This document shows, piece after piece, positions 22,509-35,319 of a DNA stretch of 64,000 nucleotides. The position numbers and the translations under genes are program-made. The DNA comes from Verticillium longisporum. Lineage: Eukaryota; Ascomycota; Sordariomycetes; Glomerellales; Plectosphaerellaceae. The first letter of the stretch is position 1. Each line of letters starts with the position of its first letter. The stretch spans positions 3,286,001 through 3,350,000 of the forward strand of contig JAETXT010000007.1 of assembly GCA_019188255.1 (NCBI GenBank), given 5' to 3'. The notes under the pieces were generated by a model. It had not been told where the DNA came from and searched no databases. It saw only the letters and a list, made by a program, of their open reading frames with translations.

Positions 22509-25359
22509 AGGGCGATGAGAGCTATGTTGGCAGGCATGCCATTTCATCATACCCCTGCCAAGCTGATTGTGGTGGTCGAGGCTTACCTAGCTCATCAATT
22601 GTCATTCATTTCCACAGTTCTACTAGAAACGAGCTGGGTCGAAATTTGGGGAAGAGGAGGAGGTTAAGGGCAACAGAGAGATACCACTCGCAGGAGGTTT
22701 CACCCCCTGTTATTTCATCATATAATACGTCCACCTGTGTTCAGATCTTCGTGGCATTCGGTCAAACACCAATCACTGCTGGATTGTGCAACCCTGTAAG
22801 CGGCAACGTACCGCGACGACGCCAAGGCGCAGACACAAAGCGGGTAACTGCGTTTTTTGTACAAGGTGATGAGGCTTCGATAAGGCCACATTGCAAAGTA
22901 GTGCAGCAGATGCAAAGGGTGTTGGAAGCATTTCAGTAGGAACCCAAATGTCCAGCTCCAATGGATCCTTTGGGTCCTTGCAGGTTGTTACATCATGGTC
23001 CCTTCCCAAGGATTCTGCATGTGGTCTGTTGGCCGAGGTCATTGGTTGCGGCACACCAGGCAAAAGTTCAGGAACAGGCCGCGGGGGGTTGTTTGCGTCT
23101 GGTCAGAATCCTCTCACAGCAGTGAAGTCTGCGTTCTACATGGTAGCTTTTTCTGTAGAAGGACGCGATTCGCGCTGCGACCTTGTGCACGCAGGTTACT
23201 TGCTTGCCGCCACCAACCACAGAGGTTGCCCCCTTTGAGCTGCGACGACGTCCCACCCAGGTCTTGGGTAGGGAACCACCGCATGCGAGGCTCGAGTAAG
23301 GGGTGTTTCATGTTGGGATCTTGGGAATGGGTGGAATGTCACGCTGCGGTCCATGGGAGCGGGAGGGGCATTGGAATGTGTAGGGCAGAAAGAGGAGCTG
23401 ATGGACATGTGGTGGAACATAGGGCCGGCAGTGGGAGGAATGTGAGGTTCCAGGGCTGGCGGGAGCGAGACGAGACCCTGGGGGGATGTCTCTGAGCCAG
23501 GTTGAACGTCAGGTCATCAAAGTGATTCTCGCATCCCGAAGAAAAAAGCAGCTGTGTCGGCGTCGGCACTTCCCGACAGTCGTGGGAAAGACACGCTCGG
23601 TTCGATGATCGCCGCCAGCGACGCCCTAGCCACCCGAAGACCCGTGCCGCTCGAAAGCTCCTGTCCGAGTCCCACCTCACCTCAGCTGGAAAAGAGAAGG
23701 GGGTGCTTTCCTGGGGGGGTCTTTTTGCTCCCAGGTTTCCCTGTGGGAGATGGGAATTAAAATAAAAGTGGGATGATTGCAGCCCAAGCACAGCAAGCAC
23801 AGACGGTGTTGCCCTTTCCGAGCAAAGACGAACACTGTCGCCATGGTTGGCCGGGTGAATGTGGGACACGGACGTTGGCAAGCCGGAAAAGGCGCATTCG
23901 TCTCACGCCACAGGTGACGAGTCGGCGAGTAGGAAGCAGCGCAAGTTTCGTGTGATGTCCATGATTGTGACGGCAGGTCGGGATAGGCAAACGGCAAGCA
24001 ATGAGGCACCCCGAGGCACAGTCTCGCATGTGCTGGCAGCAAGGGGAAGAGACGGTGAGATGAACTGGAACAGATGGGAGCAGGTGAATAGGCGGCAGCT
24101 TGGGGGCAGAGGCGGCGGCGGCGGGCGATGGTGGGCAAGGGCCCAATAGAGAGCTCGGTCGATACTGGCAGGTGCTGGTGGAGCACACAGCCCGCTTCCT
24201 TAGCGACCTCCTACCCCCTGCTGAGCACTTCGATTGGCCGATGTGATCGGCAACGACAACTCATCAACCTAGCCCGATCCTGGACAGCTCCTGCTTGCCA
24301 GCCCTCTTTTTTTCGCTCTTCCTAGTGCCGGTACTGTATCTGGTAGCACCGACATAGGTGCCTCTAGTAGTTGGACTGTCCAAACCAAGGTCCAGGCGCA
24401 ACAACGAAGCCGCCCTCCATCTCGTCGTCGCACAACAGTTGCACGCTGCCTCGCATGCCCTCAGCGTCATCATCGACTCCACCACCAGACATAGAGACAC
24501 GGAGCGAAGGCACACTTCTGGCGTGCCGTTTGTTCCTCAAGAAACTCGTCTTGCGACTTGGAAGGAATCGGGATGCGACAGCAATCGAGGAACTCGTGGC
24601 TTTGAACCCCCTCCCCCCCAGCCCCGTTGATATTGGCAACCGCAAGTGGAGATCCCCCGACCTCCTCCCAAGCAACCGCCACCCAACCGTACAACCAACC
24701 TAGATTTCCTGCCCGCCACCTCCTGGCCGTCGTGGTCTTCAGGTCCAGCCAGTCTCATTCACTGTCGCGACCACACTTTCCTGACAGTAAGGTAGCTAGT
24801 CGACCACCACCCCCCAAGCCCAACAGACCGGACTACCAAGCGGGCACACCCTTCCACCTCCGAAGCCTCCTATCGACAAAGCGCAGCACAGCAGGCGTTC
24901 TTGGTTTTTTCTTTCAGTCTTTGTTCCCTTGTGGTTACTCTCCCCTTGCCAACAAGTCGTTACGGGCCTGTTCGTCGGAGCACTTTCCTATCTTCGAAGA
25001 TACAATTGAACCGATTAATTCGACAACGACATCTTGCTTGTCTTGGCTTCGTTTGCGCCGTTGAGCAAGCGACCTGGGCCTACCTCCCTCCTGCCTCGAT
25101 CTTGGTATCGAGATAGACTCGGCCCTGCCCAGACATCTTCTGCCACGGCAACGCCCAGCCAAGTCTTTGAATCCACCACTGATGGCTTGACCGTTGCCTC
25201 CAAAACAAGACCCGGTCCGCTACCCGCCTCCTCTTTTGCTACCCCACGGAGCAGAAAGACGAGAGATCAGGGGAAGGCGAAATCCACCTCGACAGAGGCA
25301 CCCAATCTTCGCCGCCTGGCCAACCTCTTCTCCGCATACTTGGTCTTTGGCAAAGCACA
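22509..25359. other. Intergenic region and long leader upstream of the large disordered protein
   Basis: 2.85 kb. Short frames on both strands are Arg/Pro/Ser-rich composition artefacts. From about 24600 the plus strand becomes C-rich and G-poor, as in fungal 5' leaders, which suggests the transcript of the large gene starts there. A frame continuous with the large protein is open from about 25034 but holds no ATG. Confidence 0.4.
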
Positions 25360-28300
25360 ATGGGTATTGGGTCCAAGAAGTTTCCCCCTGCCTGCCCCGA
25401 CCGAGACCGACATTATCACCCCTACCGAATTAACCACGGCCGACGACATCGATCACGAAGACGACGGGCCCGCCGACGAGGCCTCTCACTTTTCTTTACC
25501 TGACGACGGCACTCCCATCACCATCAAGACCCGCGGTCACAAGCTTAACCGCTCTCAAACTTCCCTCCTCATCGAGTACTTCGAAGGCGGCAAAACCAGC
25601 CCGTCTGCCTCAGGAGTCGAGCGCAAGCCGAGCGTCCGTGTGCGTCTGACGCCGTCGAAGAAAAATAGAAACAACCACATTCAAATCACCGAAACGAAGA
25701 GCTCGCGGAAGACTTCCCTGACGCGCCGAGTCCCTTTACCGTCGACAGCTGACTCACATATCGCTACGGAAACGCTCGACGCTGAAGACCTCGACAGTAT
25801 GCAATCGTATGCCTCGGCCACAGAAGAGTCGAATGTGTCGAGGAACCCTATCGACATAGAAATCGACAGGAGCGAACGACGACGACGTCCAGCGAGCCCG
25901 CTGATTCCCGCGGCTGACGCCAAGCAGTCCAGCTACATGACAACTAACATGTCCGACATTTCTGCCATCCCAACGGATAGTTTTCTTGATGGCTCCGGAC
26001 CGACCAATCTTACGTACAGAGAAGTCGAGAAGCGACAAAGTAGAAGCCCGTCAAGCAGCAGAATCTCAGCCGCGGGCGGCGCCGGTGCCCTCGCTGGTTC
26101 AGCGCTTGCCGACAAATCGAGGAATAGCAAGAGCAGGAGCGAGACCCGCGACAGGATCGTGCTCCCAAAATCCACCGACAAGGTTCGGGACAAGGACCGT
26201 AAACAACGTTCCAGCAAAAGTCGTGCCAGCAGTCTGAGCGAGAAGCAAGTGGAGGGTACTCGCTCACCTCGGCGGCGATCTAGTCGAAGCCACGGTGATT
26301 CTCTCGTCTCCGCGACAGAGTCAAGCGTCGTGTCTTCGGCCCTAACGCCAAGCCATCGTTCAACAGACCAGCAATCCGTCCGTTCAGGAGCTTCCAAGTC
26401 CTCAATCAACAACCCGAAGCTCCTAGAGACGGTTGAGGACGCAATCCGCAGACTGATTCTTCCCGAGCTTAGTGCTTTGAAGCGGGAGCAGAGCAAGCGT
26501 GAGAGCCGCCATGGCTCGCTGACTTCAACAGCCACATCCGTCTCGCGAGAAGACCTCTCGAACGTCGACAGACGAAGATCTTCCGGACGCAGAGCCGACT
26601 CTCGAGCTCGAGATCGAAGAGACCGAGAGGCTCGCCACGATTATGTTGATAGCCCTTATGGGCTGGATGGAGAGTCAGTCGACGATCTATCGGTACACGA
26701 GTCCGTCGATGATCAGTCTCGGGTCACTCACAGCGATGCCCTCAAAACAGGAGCCATCGCTGGCACCGCTGCTGCCGGACTGGCCGCCGCCGCCGCTTTG
26801 AGCCCGAAATCTCCTGTGTCTGATGATAGGCGGCAGAGACGGCGCCGGCGGGCTGACGGTTCGGCTCGCAGTCGCAGCCTGGGCCGAGACAAGTACGCTG
26901 AAGAGTATGAGGAGGAGGAGGCACCTGCTCCTCCCATGCCCCTGGTGAGGGAAATCAACCCATCAGAGCTGACCCGCACCTCCATCTTGTCAGCAGAGAC
27001 TGAGCACCCTCGCTCCGAGCTCGAGGAATATTCATCAGTCCAAGCGGTGACTCGAGGTGACATATCTGCTACGTCCTCTCCATCGCGATCTGCCGCTACC
27101 CTGCAGCAGACTCTCGGTACAAGACATGCCAACGTTTCAAGCGGTGACTTGAACGCTATTCCTCGTCAACGCATCGACGACTACCACGAGGACTACCAGA
27201 GTGAACGCAACATGCCTCCAACCCATTTCCGTGACGACTACAATGATGAAGAGTTTGAGACAAGCCGTGCAGGACCACGGCAGCTCGACTACGAGCAGCA
27301 TGACGATGGAGCCGACTATTACAATACCCAGGACGTTCCGCCCCCGCTGAAGTACGTTCCGTACCAGCCGGAGCGGCGTGGCCTCAGCCCGATCTACAGC
27401 GTTTCCGGCTACACTGAAGGCGGCAGCGAAGCACCTGGCCAGCGAGATTCAAGGCTCACTAATGGCAGCCTGTCTCCGGACAAGTCTCCCCGTCACAGTA
27501 ACGTTCTCAGCCGAGGGTTCGACGATCAATCTGTCGATGATCGCAGCATCCGAAGCTCTGGACAGGATTACCGGAGTACCATGTACACTGACGATGGCGA
27601 TTACGACCGCGCAGACTCCAGCCAGGCTGTTCATGACGTTGGTGCGAAGCCCTACATTCAACATGCTCCCACCCAGTATGCCCCGGCTGGTGTTGAGTCC
27701 AACGTCGCCTCACTCGTCGACGGGTCGATGCTCGACCAGTCCGTCCTCACTGCTGGCTCTGCCCTCTCTGAGAATAACGAGTACGGAAAGCGCGACTCGA
27801 CCATTTCTTACGACGCTCAGTCAGCCTCGCTCGGAGCTGCGCGAGGTTACAGCCCAGACAAGCTTTCCGTGAAGAGCCAGCGAGACCTCATCGAAGAACG
27901 CGAGGGCATCAGGACTCCGACTTCGAGCCGACATGGCCATTCCCAAGACTTCGCTGGCGAGTACGACCTGGATGAGTATGGCCATAAGGTGGCTCCCACA
28001 AGGTACCGCAACTCTGCATCTACGTCACGTCACTCGCCCACAGCCTCTGAGAAGGCCATTGCGCTTGGAGCAGTTGGTGCTGCCGCCGCAGCACTGAAAG
28101 CGGCCAAAGACCGATCGAAGCAGCCTACTGTGGAAGAGGTCCAGGAAGACTTTGTGCCCGAGGGCGTTTCCAGGAACAAGTCTTTCAAGGAAAGGACAAT
28201 GGATGGGCGCGAGCTCGCCACCACCCCCGCTCACAGCATCGACAGACTGGATTATGATGATGAGCCCAAGATGGGTGCTAGTGCCATGCCCGGACTCCAT

Positions 28301-30776
28301 GATCCTATGCCCGAAGCCGAGTATGTTGACGATGATCTCATTACCAACCCATCCCTCGTCCGCGAGGAGCTGAACCACACGCCTCGCGCTGAACAGCAGT
28401 GGGCCCCCGTCACGACACCTCGCCAAAGTGACGTGGCCGCCTATGACCAGTATGACGATGAAACCAGAGGCGATGGCCCAAGTCTTGGCCTGGCAACAGC
28501 CGCTGGCGCCGCTGCGATTGCAACAGCTGCTGCCATGGCACGCAATCGACAAGCCAGTCAAGAACCAGACGATGAGTGGCAACGCACCTCGACTGACCGG
28601 AAAAGAGATACACTGATCACAAACCCTTACGACGGCGCCAGCCCTGTGGTCAACCCTGATCTACTCAATGCTCGCGGCCTTGATCCCGATGGCTTTGGCG
28701 CAGGCTATCACACCGGGAGCCCCGCGGGACAGAAACATTTCGACGAAGGCTACATCTCCCAAGGGCCTATCCACTCACCCAGCATTCAACCCAAGGGCAA
28801 GGCCATGATGAGCTTCTCCGATGCTGGCGCTGAAGATCCATTCTACACTCCTGCCAAGGGGCACTCTCGTCACCTCAGTGGTATGTCTCAAGGCATGGGC
28901 TCACCAATTTACGATGCGGCTACGGGCGCAGGAATTGAGCGCATCGAGTCAAAGGACATTATCGCTCTGATGCAGCATCTCATGGTTCGCGATGCGCAGC
29001 GCAGTGCACGCGACACCGAGATCCTGGTGACACTGGTCCGGTCCGCTGCCGAGATGAGAAACTCCTTCGAAGAGATAAAGAAGGTCCTTGCGAACACCGA
29101 AGACGTCATCATCCAGGAAGTCCAGGAAAACACCGAGAACACGGTTAAGAATATCATCGGCGGCCCCCGACCTTTCCCTGGAAGCGCGCCCCGCTCTGTC
29201 AAGGGCTTCAGCGGCGCATCTCAAGACGGCACCGTGGACGAGACGACCAAGAAGAATAATCTGTTCCGCAGAGCATTCCTGAAGAGCTTTGGTGCCAAGG
29301 ACACCAACGACCTCGGCCGCATCGAAGACATGCTGAACCAGTTGCTGGCTGAAGTGGACACCCTGAAGGCTCAGACGGCCCGCCCCTTGGCATCCAGCGG
29401 TCAGGGGCAATCCTTCGAAAACCTCCGACCCGAAGTCGCGTATGAGCAGGACCGCGGTTATGAACCCGAAGGTCACGCCGGCACCTCGACAGCCAGTCAT
29501 GCGAGCCAATCTGGACAGCTGTCTCTTCCTCAATCGCGTGGTCCTTCAACCAAACTTGGATACGAGCGTAAGTTCTCGGATCATCGTATCAGCACTGTCC
29601 CCGAGGACACGGAGGAGGATTATGAGCAAGAGGCAGATTACAGACGCAACCACCAGGCCATGCTTAGTCCTCCGCACCAAGACGTCCAGCGGGGTGGCTC
29701 GGTGCCCCTCGCGACGCCCCCCCACCCGGGTTCCAACATGATGGCCTCGCTGAGTAACGAGAACACCCCTATAACCATCAAGGGCAAAAAGCACAAGTCT
29801 CGAGGTTCCTCTGGTTGGTTTCCCAAGATCTCGCGCTGGTCCGAGTCCACCGCGACAAGCGTGAGCAAGGCTTTCCGCGGGAGTGGCATGTCCAGCAAAC
29901 GTGGGAACGACGACGAATACAGCCAACGACCACCATCCCGTTCAGGTTCTGACCTGGGTCAATATGACGATAGACGTCCGTTTGAGGAGGACCGTTACGA
30001 CGAGGAACAGCTGCACAGCGGCTTCTCGCAGACCAATCTGCCCCAGTCTGTCAGCATGCCGCTCGATAACAGGGCCCCTCCGCCTGCCACATACATGACG
30101 CCAGAGGACCCCAAATACAAGGCGCACCGCAACTCACTCAACTTGCAACACCCGCAGCCCAGACAAGGCCAGACTGAGCGATTCCAGGCAGCCCTGGAGT
30201 CCCAGGCACACCAGTACGACACTCCAATGTCCCCCAGATCAACCGATTGGCACGGCTCCGTGACGAGCCTGAACCGATTCCCGCCCCAAACCAGCAACCG
30301 TTGTAGTGGTGGTTCCGCCGCCACGGGGCCACGGGCGCTGCTGGAGCTGCCGGTGCCGCGAGTGGTGAATCCTGGGGTTCTTCCCCAACCGGCCCCCTCG
30401 TCCGCCCAAGGAGCCGATGGACGACGACGGCAGCCGGACTCCGACCAGAACCGATAGGGTTTCCAGGCTATCGAAGAACAGTCCTCAGCCATACAACAGC
30501 GTCGAAAGCGGCTACGGTACAGGTGCCGGCACGCATGCCAGTGGTTACAGCCCGAAACTCGAGAACCGCAACCTCAACGCGGCCCTGGGGGTGCCCACCA
30601 GGCGGCCAAGCGGGCCTCGAGCCATGACGCCTAAGAGCGCAGAGGAGGAGGAAGCTCGCGAGGAGCGGCGTCGCAAGAGGGGTAAGTCACAGTTCATCGC
30701 CACGACCAGAAAGTGAAGCTAACCGCCTCCAGCCACCTTTGGCACAGTCGTAAGCGATGAGACAGACACCTTTTAG
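25360..30776 (+). CDS. Very large, mostly disordered fungal protein (about 1,800 residues); two frame breaks near the 3' end
   Basis: The main frame is open without a stop from about 25034 to 30457. The start is uncertain: the only ATG before the first conserved-looking block is 25360, in another frame; the first ATG in the main frame is 25799. The sequence is dominated by Ser, Arg, Asp and Gln with many Ser-Arg and acidic stretches. Ordered-looking parts are DGTPITIKTRGHKLNRSQTS followed by LLIEYFEGGK near the N-terminus, a helical segment at about 28930-29370 (IIALMQHLMVRDAQRSARD, then FEEIKKVLANTEDVII, then LGRIEDMLNQLLAEVDTL), and a second copy of the first motif (NTPITIKGKKHKSRG) with an amphipathic FPKISRWSESTATSVSKAFR. 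Two short Ala-rich hydrophobic patches (GAIAGTAAAGLAAAAAL and similar) are present. Missing bases at the G run 30325-30328 and the CC 30414-30415 explain why the frame shifts twice before PMDDDGSRTPTRTDR. An intron at 30682-30732 leads to a last exon ending SDETDTF. No function is assigned. Confidence 0.72.
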
Positions 30777-32250
30777 AAGAGGGAGAAGACAAACTTACAC
30801 AACCTACTCCGTCCTCTGCGACGATAAGTTTGGCTTGCACAAACACCCTACTCCCGATCTGGTCGAAGCTGCTGGCTAGCTTCGATGCACATCCTATTAT
30901 TCTTTATAATTATGAGGCGAGACTGCGATTCTGCCAGGCATCAACTGAGGGCCAGCAGAGACCGACGGAGAAGAGCAGTTGAATGAGTGGAACCGGGAGA
31001 GAGAGAGCCAGCATACGGCTGCTGTAGTTTACGACGGCATGACCACGCAATTGACGACTTTGCGTTTTTGCAGCGATTACAACTGCATCTAGGGGAGTTG
31101 CTGCAGAGGCCAAACGGCCTGCAGGGTAGAGGAACAGAGCAGGGCATGGCATGGGTTTGACAGATTTGGACATTTCCAATATCTTCAAGAAGGGTTTGCG
31201 CGAGGCAACTAGTCGAGCTGATTTCGACAAGTGGATGGATGGACAGCTTATTTAGGGCATGGGCCCATTTCTAGGGGTGTATTCAATACCAGCGGCGGTT
31301 CGCCTCGCTCTGCAACCGTAATTGCTCATGATGCGTGATGTGCTTCTGATCTTGAGGCATAGTGTTGTTCCACAACCAAGGCAACGACCGTTGGATGCCA
31401 ATATGTTTTCCCCCAGCAATTTCATCATTCAAGTGTTTTCGATCATCCCCAGCGACGGGTGTCGTATGAAGACCAACCAGTGAGCCCCTCGCTGCTTAAC
31501 ACCCTGCTAGACCCGTCACTATTACCGTCACCGCCACCACTTGATCTGACATCAGATAAGTAATTAGGTAGGTAGCACGTAGCTAAGCTACCTGGCCGCC
31601 TTACCAGCAACCAGTAGCTCACCGTGGACGGCCAGCGGCATGACGGACCATCACGCGGTGTCTCTAGCGGTGGGGCCGGGCCTGTTTCTCTTACTCTACA
31701 ATTACCCCATCGTTTGGGTTTCCGTACCGCTAACCCCAACTCTGCTCTGCCTTCGCTCTCTCCCCTCCCCCTCGAAGGAAGCAGCTCATTATTGCGATGA
31801 TCAGTTGCGGCATGGGCCCTGGGAGCGGTAAAAATGAACACTAAATGGCGTGTATTTGATTCGTCCGGCGGGGTTCAGGCTGCTCTCGAAGTGTGTTTGA
31901 TCGCATTTGGACGCAAATGTCGGTACGGCGGCCGAGGTGGAGAGAGGATGTCTATATCTGGTAGGGGCTCCCACCGAGTTGCTCGACGTACGGGCTGTAG
32001 TTCATTACCTCTTTTGCGGACCAGTTCATACCAATCATCTTCCAGGCGAGGATCAACGTGAAAGAACGGTTGATTTGCATTGGGGCTTTTCTTGAGGGTT
32101 CTTCTCTCTTCGCTCTTCACCTCAACGCAGTTGAGAGCCACGGACTCGACAGGCGATTCCAGTCCCTCTACCCAAAAACAAAGCATCTCGACATCGCAAG
32201 GGTCGGCCGCACAAAGAAGGAGAAAGGAGGCGAGAAAATTTCAATCGATC
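30777..32250. other. Spacer upstream of the Par32-like gene
   Basis: 1.47 kb between two plus-strand genes. Contains a TAGGTAGGTA motif at 31565-31574. No coding sequence recognised; it should contain the terminator of the large gene and the promoter of the next. Confidence 0.5.
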
Positions 32251-32769
32251 ATGGCGACGACATCCTCCAACCTCCTCGTGACAACCCCGCGCCCGACCGC
32301 CGCGCCCAACACGCGCATCCACACCGGCCGCGGCGGCGCCGGAAACACCTTCCGCGCCGCGCCCTCGAAAACGTCCTCCTCCTCCCCCGTTTCCGGCTCC
32401 GCCGCTGCCTCTGCCTCTGCCCCGGCAGCTGCTTCGTCAGCGGGACCGTCGACGGCCCGGACGGCAGGCCCCTCGAGCTCGACGCGGCGGTTCTACTCGG
32501 GCATCGGCGGCGCAGGCAACGTGCACGCGGCGGGGGAGAGGCCGGCCGTCAGCTTCGAGGAGGAGATTGCCAGGGCGCGGGCGCGCGAAAAGTCGGGCGT
32601 CGGACGCGTGGGCATCGGAGGTGCTGGCAACATTTTCCGTCGGAAGAAGAAGGAGGAGGAGCAGCAGCAGGGCCACGGGGACCAAGCGTCGCGCATCGAA
32701 GGGGAGCGGAAGGGAAGTCTCTGGTCTCTGGGAAGCTGGGAGAGCGTCATCAAAGAGCAAAAGGCGTGA
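32251..32769 (+). CDS. Par32-like protein with GRGGAGN repeats (DUF3602 family)
   Basis: 172 residues, single exon, ATG 32251 to TGA 32767-32769. Three copies of the family signature are visible: GRGGAGNTF near residue 26, GIGGAGNVH near residue 88 and GIGGAGNIF near residue 125, separated by Ser/Ala/Pro-rich linkers and followed by a very basic KKKEEE stretch. Family knowledge: yeast Par32 carries the same repeats, is phosphorylated after rapamycin treatment and inhibits the ammonium transporters Mep1 and Mep3 in the Npr1-TORC1 pathway. The number of repeats and small size fit the filamentous-fungal members. It has no signal peptide or membrane span. The C-terminus has several Ser residues next to basic residues that could be kinase sites. 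Confidence 0.85.
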   Translation: MATTSSNLLVTTPRPTAAPNTRIHTGRGGAGNTFRAAPSKTSSSSPVSGSAAASASAPAAASSAGPSTARTAGPSSSTRRFYSGIGGAGNVHAAGERPAVSFEEEIARARAREKSGVGRVGIGGAGNIFRRKKKEEEQQQGHGDQASRIEGERKGSLWSLGSWESVIKEQKA

Positions 32770-33055
32770 TGTGACCATGTCGGGCCGGATACTGGGCCAT
32801 GGCGTGTTTTCCCACCCTTCGAATCTCGGGGGTTTTCACTTTCTTGGCAAGGATAAAGGGCGCAAATGGGGCGAGGCGTTGAGTGTTGAACGTTGGGAAT
32901 ACGGGCATGGGACGTTCATTTATTTGACCTACTTCTAGGTACCTTGGGCACATGAAGAGGGATATGATCGGATCATCGTGATCAGAAGCATACGCTGGCA
33001 AGCATACTCTATCTTTGATACCAAAACATAATGCAGTGAAGGGCTCAGGGAATCA

Positions 33056-34275
33056 TTATGCCTTGGGCACGCTCTTCTTGCTGGGCTTGGTGAACTTCCA
33101 CCTTGAGCGTCGTACAAGCCAGGGTGTCAGGAGCATAAGGAGGACTTGAATGGCGGCGACCTGGAAATACAACCAGGTCCAGCGCCTCAAGCCAGTGACA
33201 GTTGTCTTGACCGCCACCGGCGGGTTGCTCTCGGTGCCAGGCGAGGCCTGCTGCTCAGCCGCATTGCTCCCAGTCTCGGGACCCTCAGCAGCAGCCTCCT
33301 CCCACCGCTTCAGGACGTCCAGATACGCAGCAGGATCGTCCGTCACGACGCCGTCCATGCCTTTCTCGATCGACCACTCCATCCACTCGACCTGATTCAC
33401 CGTCCACACGTACAAGCGGCGCTCCTCGGCATCAGGGGCCGCCCTGACACGTTGTATGAAGCGCTTGCCATAAGGACCTACGAGCGTCGGCTGAAGCATG
33501 TTGAACGACAGGCCGGCATACTCGGGGCAATCGAGGAAGCGGTTCGAGTTGTAGGGCGAGTGGGAGATGTGGGCGGGCGAGTAGGACGGGAGATGGCGCA
33601 GCGAGGCGTGGAGGAAGTCCTGCGTCCAACAGCCGACGACGATGCGCTGGTCCCAGGCCAGGCCATCCGATCTCGGCACGGCGTCGACAGCGTCAACCAC
33701 GGCGCTCAGCAGGGCATCCGGGTCGTCGTCGACCTTGACATCCAGCAGGATCCAAATCTTATCGCGACCAGGCTCGGCGAGGTAGCGCAACAGGTCAACG
33801 AGGCGGGGCATGGGTTCGTGAGGAGCGCGCAGGCTGCGCAGGGTGGCCAGGTAGGACCAAGGGCAGGCGCTGACGGGCTTGTCAACGCCGAAGCAGCGCT
33901 TTAGGTTGCCGTCGTGGGAGAGGACGACCTCATGGTCGGCCGAGAGGTGAATGTCCGTCTCAATGGCGTGCGTGCCGACACTGACGGCAGCGCGGAAGGC
34001 GGCCATGGAGTTCTCGGGGTAGCGAGACTTGTAGCCACGGTGAGCAATGGCTTGCGGCAGGCGGCGTGCCGGGTCCCTGGCGGATGGCAGCGCTTTGGAC
34101 CATGGCGCTGAATAGGTTTGGCGCATCAGCAAGATTACTCAATTCGTTTCCCTTGTTCCCTTGTGCTTCATCGGGGATGCAGAGCCTGCGAGACGGAGTG
34201 AGGAGGTTGAAGCCCACCTGACGGAATATGAGGTTGGTTGGAGCCAAGGAGGGGTGCTGTCTCGGTGAGTGCCAT
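33056..34275 (-). CDS. Glycerophosphodiester phosphodiesterase, Pgc1-like phosphatidylglycerol phospholipase C
   Basis: Two exons, 34275-34218 and 34107-33056, encode 369 residues; the intron joins Ser19 to an Ala codon in the correct phase. The catalytic GDPD signature is clear: IAHRGYKSRYPENS (His and Arg), ETDIHLSADHEVVLSHD (metal-binding Glu and Asp, second His), LLDVKVDDD, and near the end VWTVNQ with GVVTDDP. A hydrophobic segment (YFQVAAIQVLLMLLTPWLV) lies at the C-terminus followed by a basic tail. Family knowledge: yeast Pgc1 has the same layout, with a C-terminal membrane helix, and degrades phosphatidylglycerol in mitochondria-associated membranes and lipid droplets. The N-terminal exon resembles a short targeting segment (MALTETAPLLGSN). 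The gene is divergent from the TRP-like channel. Confidence 0.92.
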
Positions 34276-34571
34276 GGTGGAGAGTGCTGAGGGGGTGGGA
34301 TGATGGCGGACGGAAGGCGCGGAGGGAGGTGGACAACGCTTCAAGCAACGAAAGAAGACAGATTCAAGGCGCGAATGGAGACATGTTCTGGTCGTCGCCA
34401 TGTGATGAAGGGCGGGAGCATGGTGTCATGTAGGAAGCAGCGTGGAAGAAGCATCTCGGGCATAACGACGTTATGGCGACGGCGACGGCGACGGCGGCAT
34501 CCCCACTGGGGCAGGCGTGATGCGTGATGCGGGACAGGAAGGCGATGCCCAGCCGTACTTGGCACTTTCCT

Positions 34572-34613
34572 TAGGTACTTGGGTACCTACCTAGGTAGGT
34601 AAGGTAGGCGGAG
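34572..34613. repeat. GGTA/TACC cluster 1 in GDPD-TRP promoter
   Basis: Run of overlapping TAGGTA, TACCTA and GGTACC units forming palindromes, between divergent genes. The same motif type recurs at 34724-34782, 42244-42284, 44978-45034 and elsewhere. Confidence 0.85.
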
Positions 34614-34723
34614 CAGTGCGAGTGCGATGAGATCATGTGAAGCGGGCGGCGGCAGGCAGCACCAGTTGCCAGGGTGGGTATAGGTTGTTGCTTCCCCATT
34701 ACCAGGCGCCCAGCGGAGCCTGC

Positions 34724-34782
34724 TGCACGTACCTGGTAGGTACTTGTAGGTAGCTTGGGTAGGTACCTAGGTACGCACCTAT
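34724..34782. repeat. GGTA/TACC cluster 2 in GDPD-TRP promoter
   Basis: Contains TAGGTACCTAGGTA-like palindromes within 60 bp, 110 bp from the first cluster. Confidence 0.85.
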
Positions 34783-35319
34783 AAGCAGCTTCTCTGTCCA
34801 TCAACTCACTTCTTCACATCTAGCCATCTCTCAAAAAGACCATCCATGCATCCAGGACACTTCGGCTTCCCAAGCATCAAACCCACGAGCACGGCGCGCT
34901 CCATCCCTATTAAGGGCATCTCAAAACCCTGATTCTCCACGATACGATCCCGCCCATGCTACCTCAGATCCAACAAGCCAGGGGGTGGCGGCAACCTGTT
35001 CCCCGAGTCAGCACCATCATGGGGATTCCCGGCAATCGACAAAGGCCCGACACACGCTACAGGCAACCGTTGAGAGCCAAGTGGGGATGAAAATCAATTT
35101 CTGGTTCAGGGGTTTTAGTCCAGTCGGTCGTCTTTGACAGGCGTGCGCCAAAGTCCCTGATCCAACGTGCCGCATCTTGACCAAACCACGATCGACTGTA
35201 GAACGTCCTCCACGTCCTGGCCAATACTTGCAGCTACAGTTCCGGCCTGCTCAACGTTCCGCCAATGCGTAGCTCCGCCCTCGGTCGCCCAAAGTCCTGA
35301 ACGGCAAAGGGCCACTGCC

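Larger units (their letters stand above)
34276..35319. other. Divergent promoter region with dense GGTA/TACC clusters
   Basis: 1.04 kb between divergent GDPD and TRP-like genes. Two clusters of TAGGTA/TACCTA units are at 34572-34613 and 34724-34782, with several perfect palindromes (TACCTAGGTA, TAGGTACCTA). Confidence 0.6.

Noticed and set aside
23339..24188. Overlapping minus-strand open frames of 140-180 codons upstream of the giant gene
   Set aside because: Pro/Ser/His-rich translations in several frames at once show low-stop composition rather than coding.
25034..30776. A fungal biosynthetic or defence gene cluster around the giant protein
   Set aside because: Neighbours are unrelated housekeeping genes; there are no polyketide synthase, NRPS, terpene, NLR or het domains.
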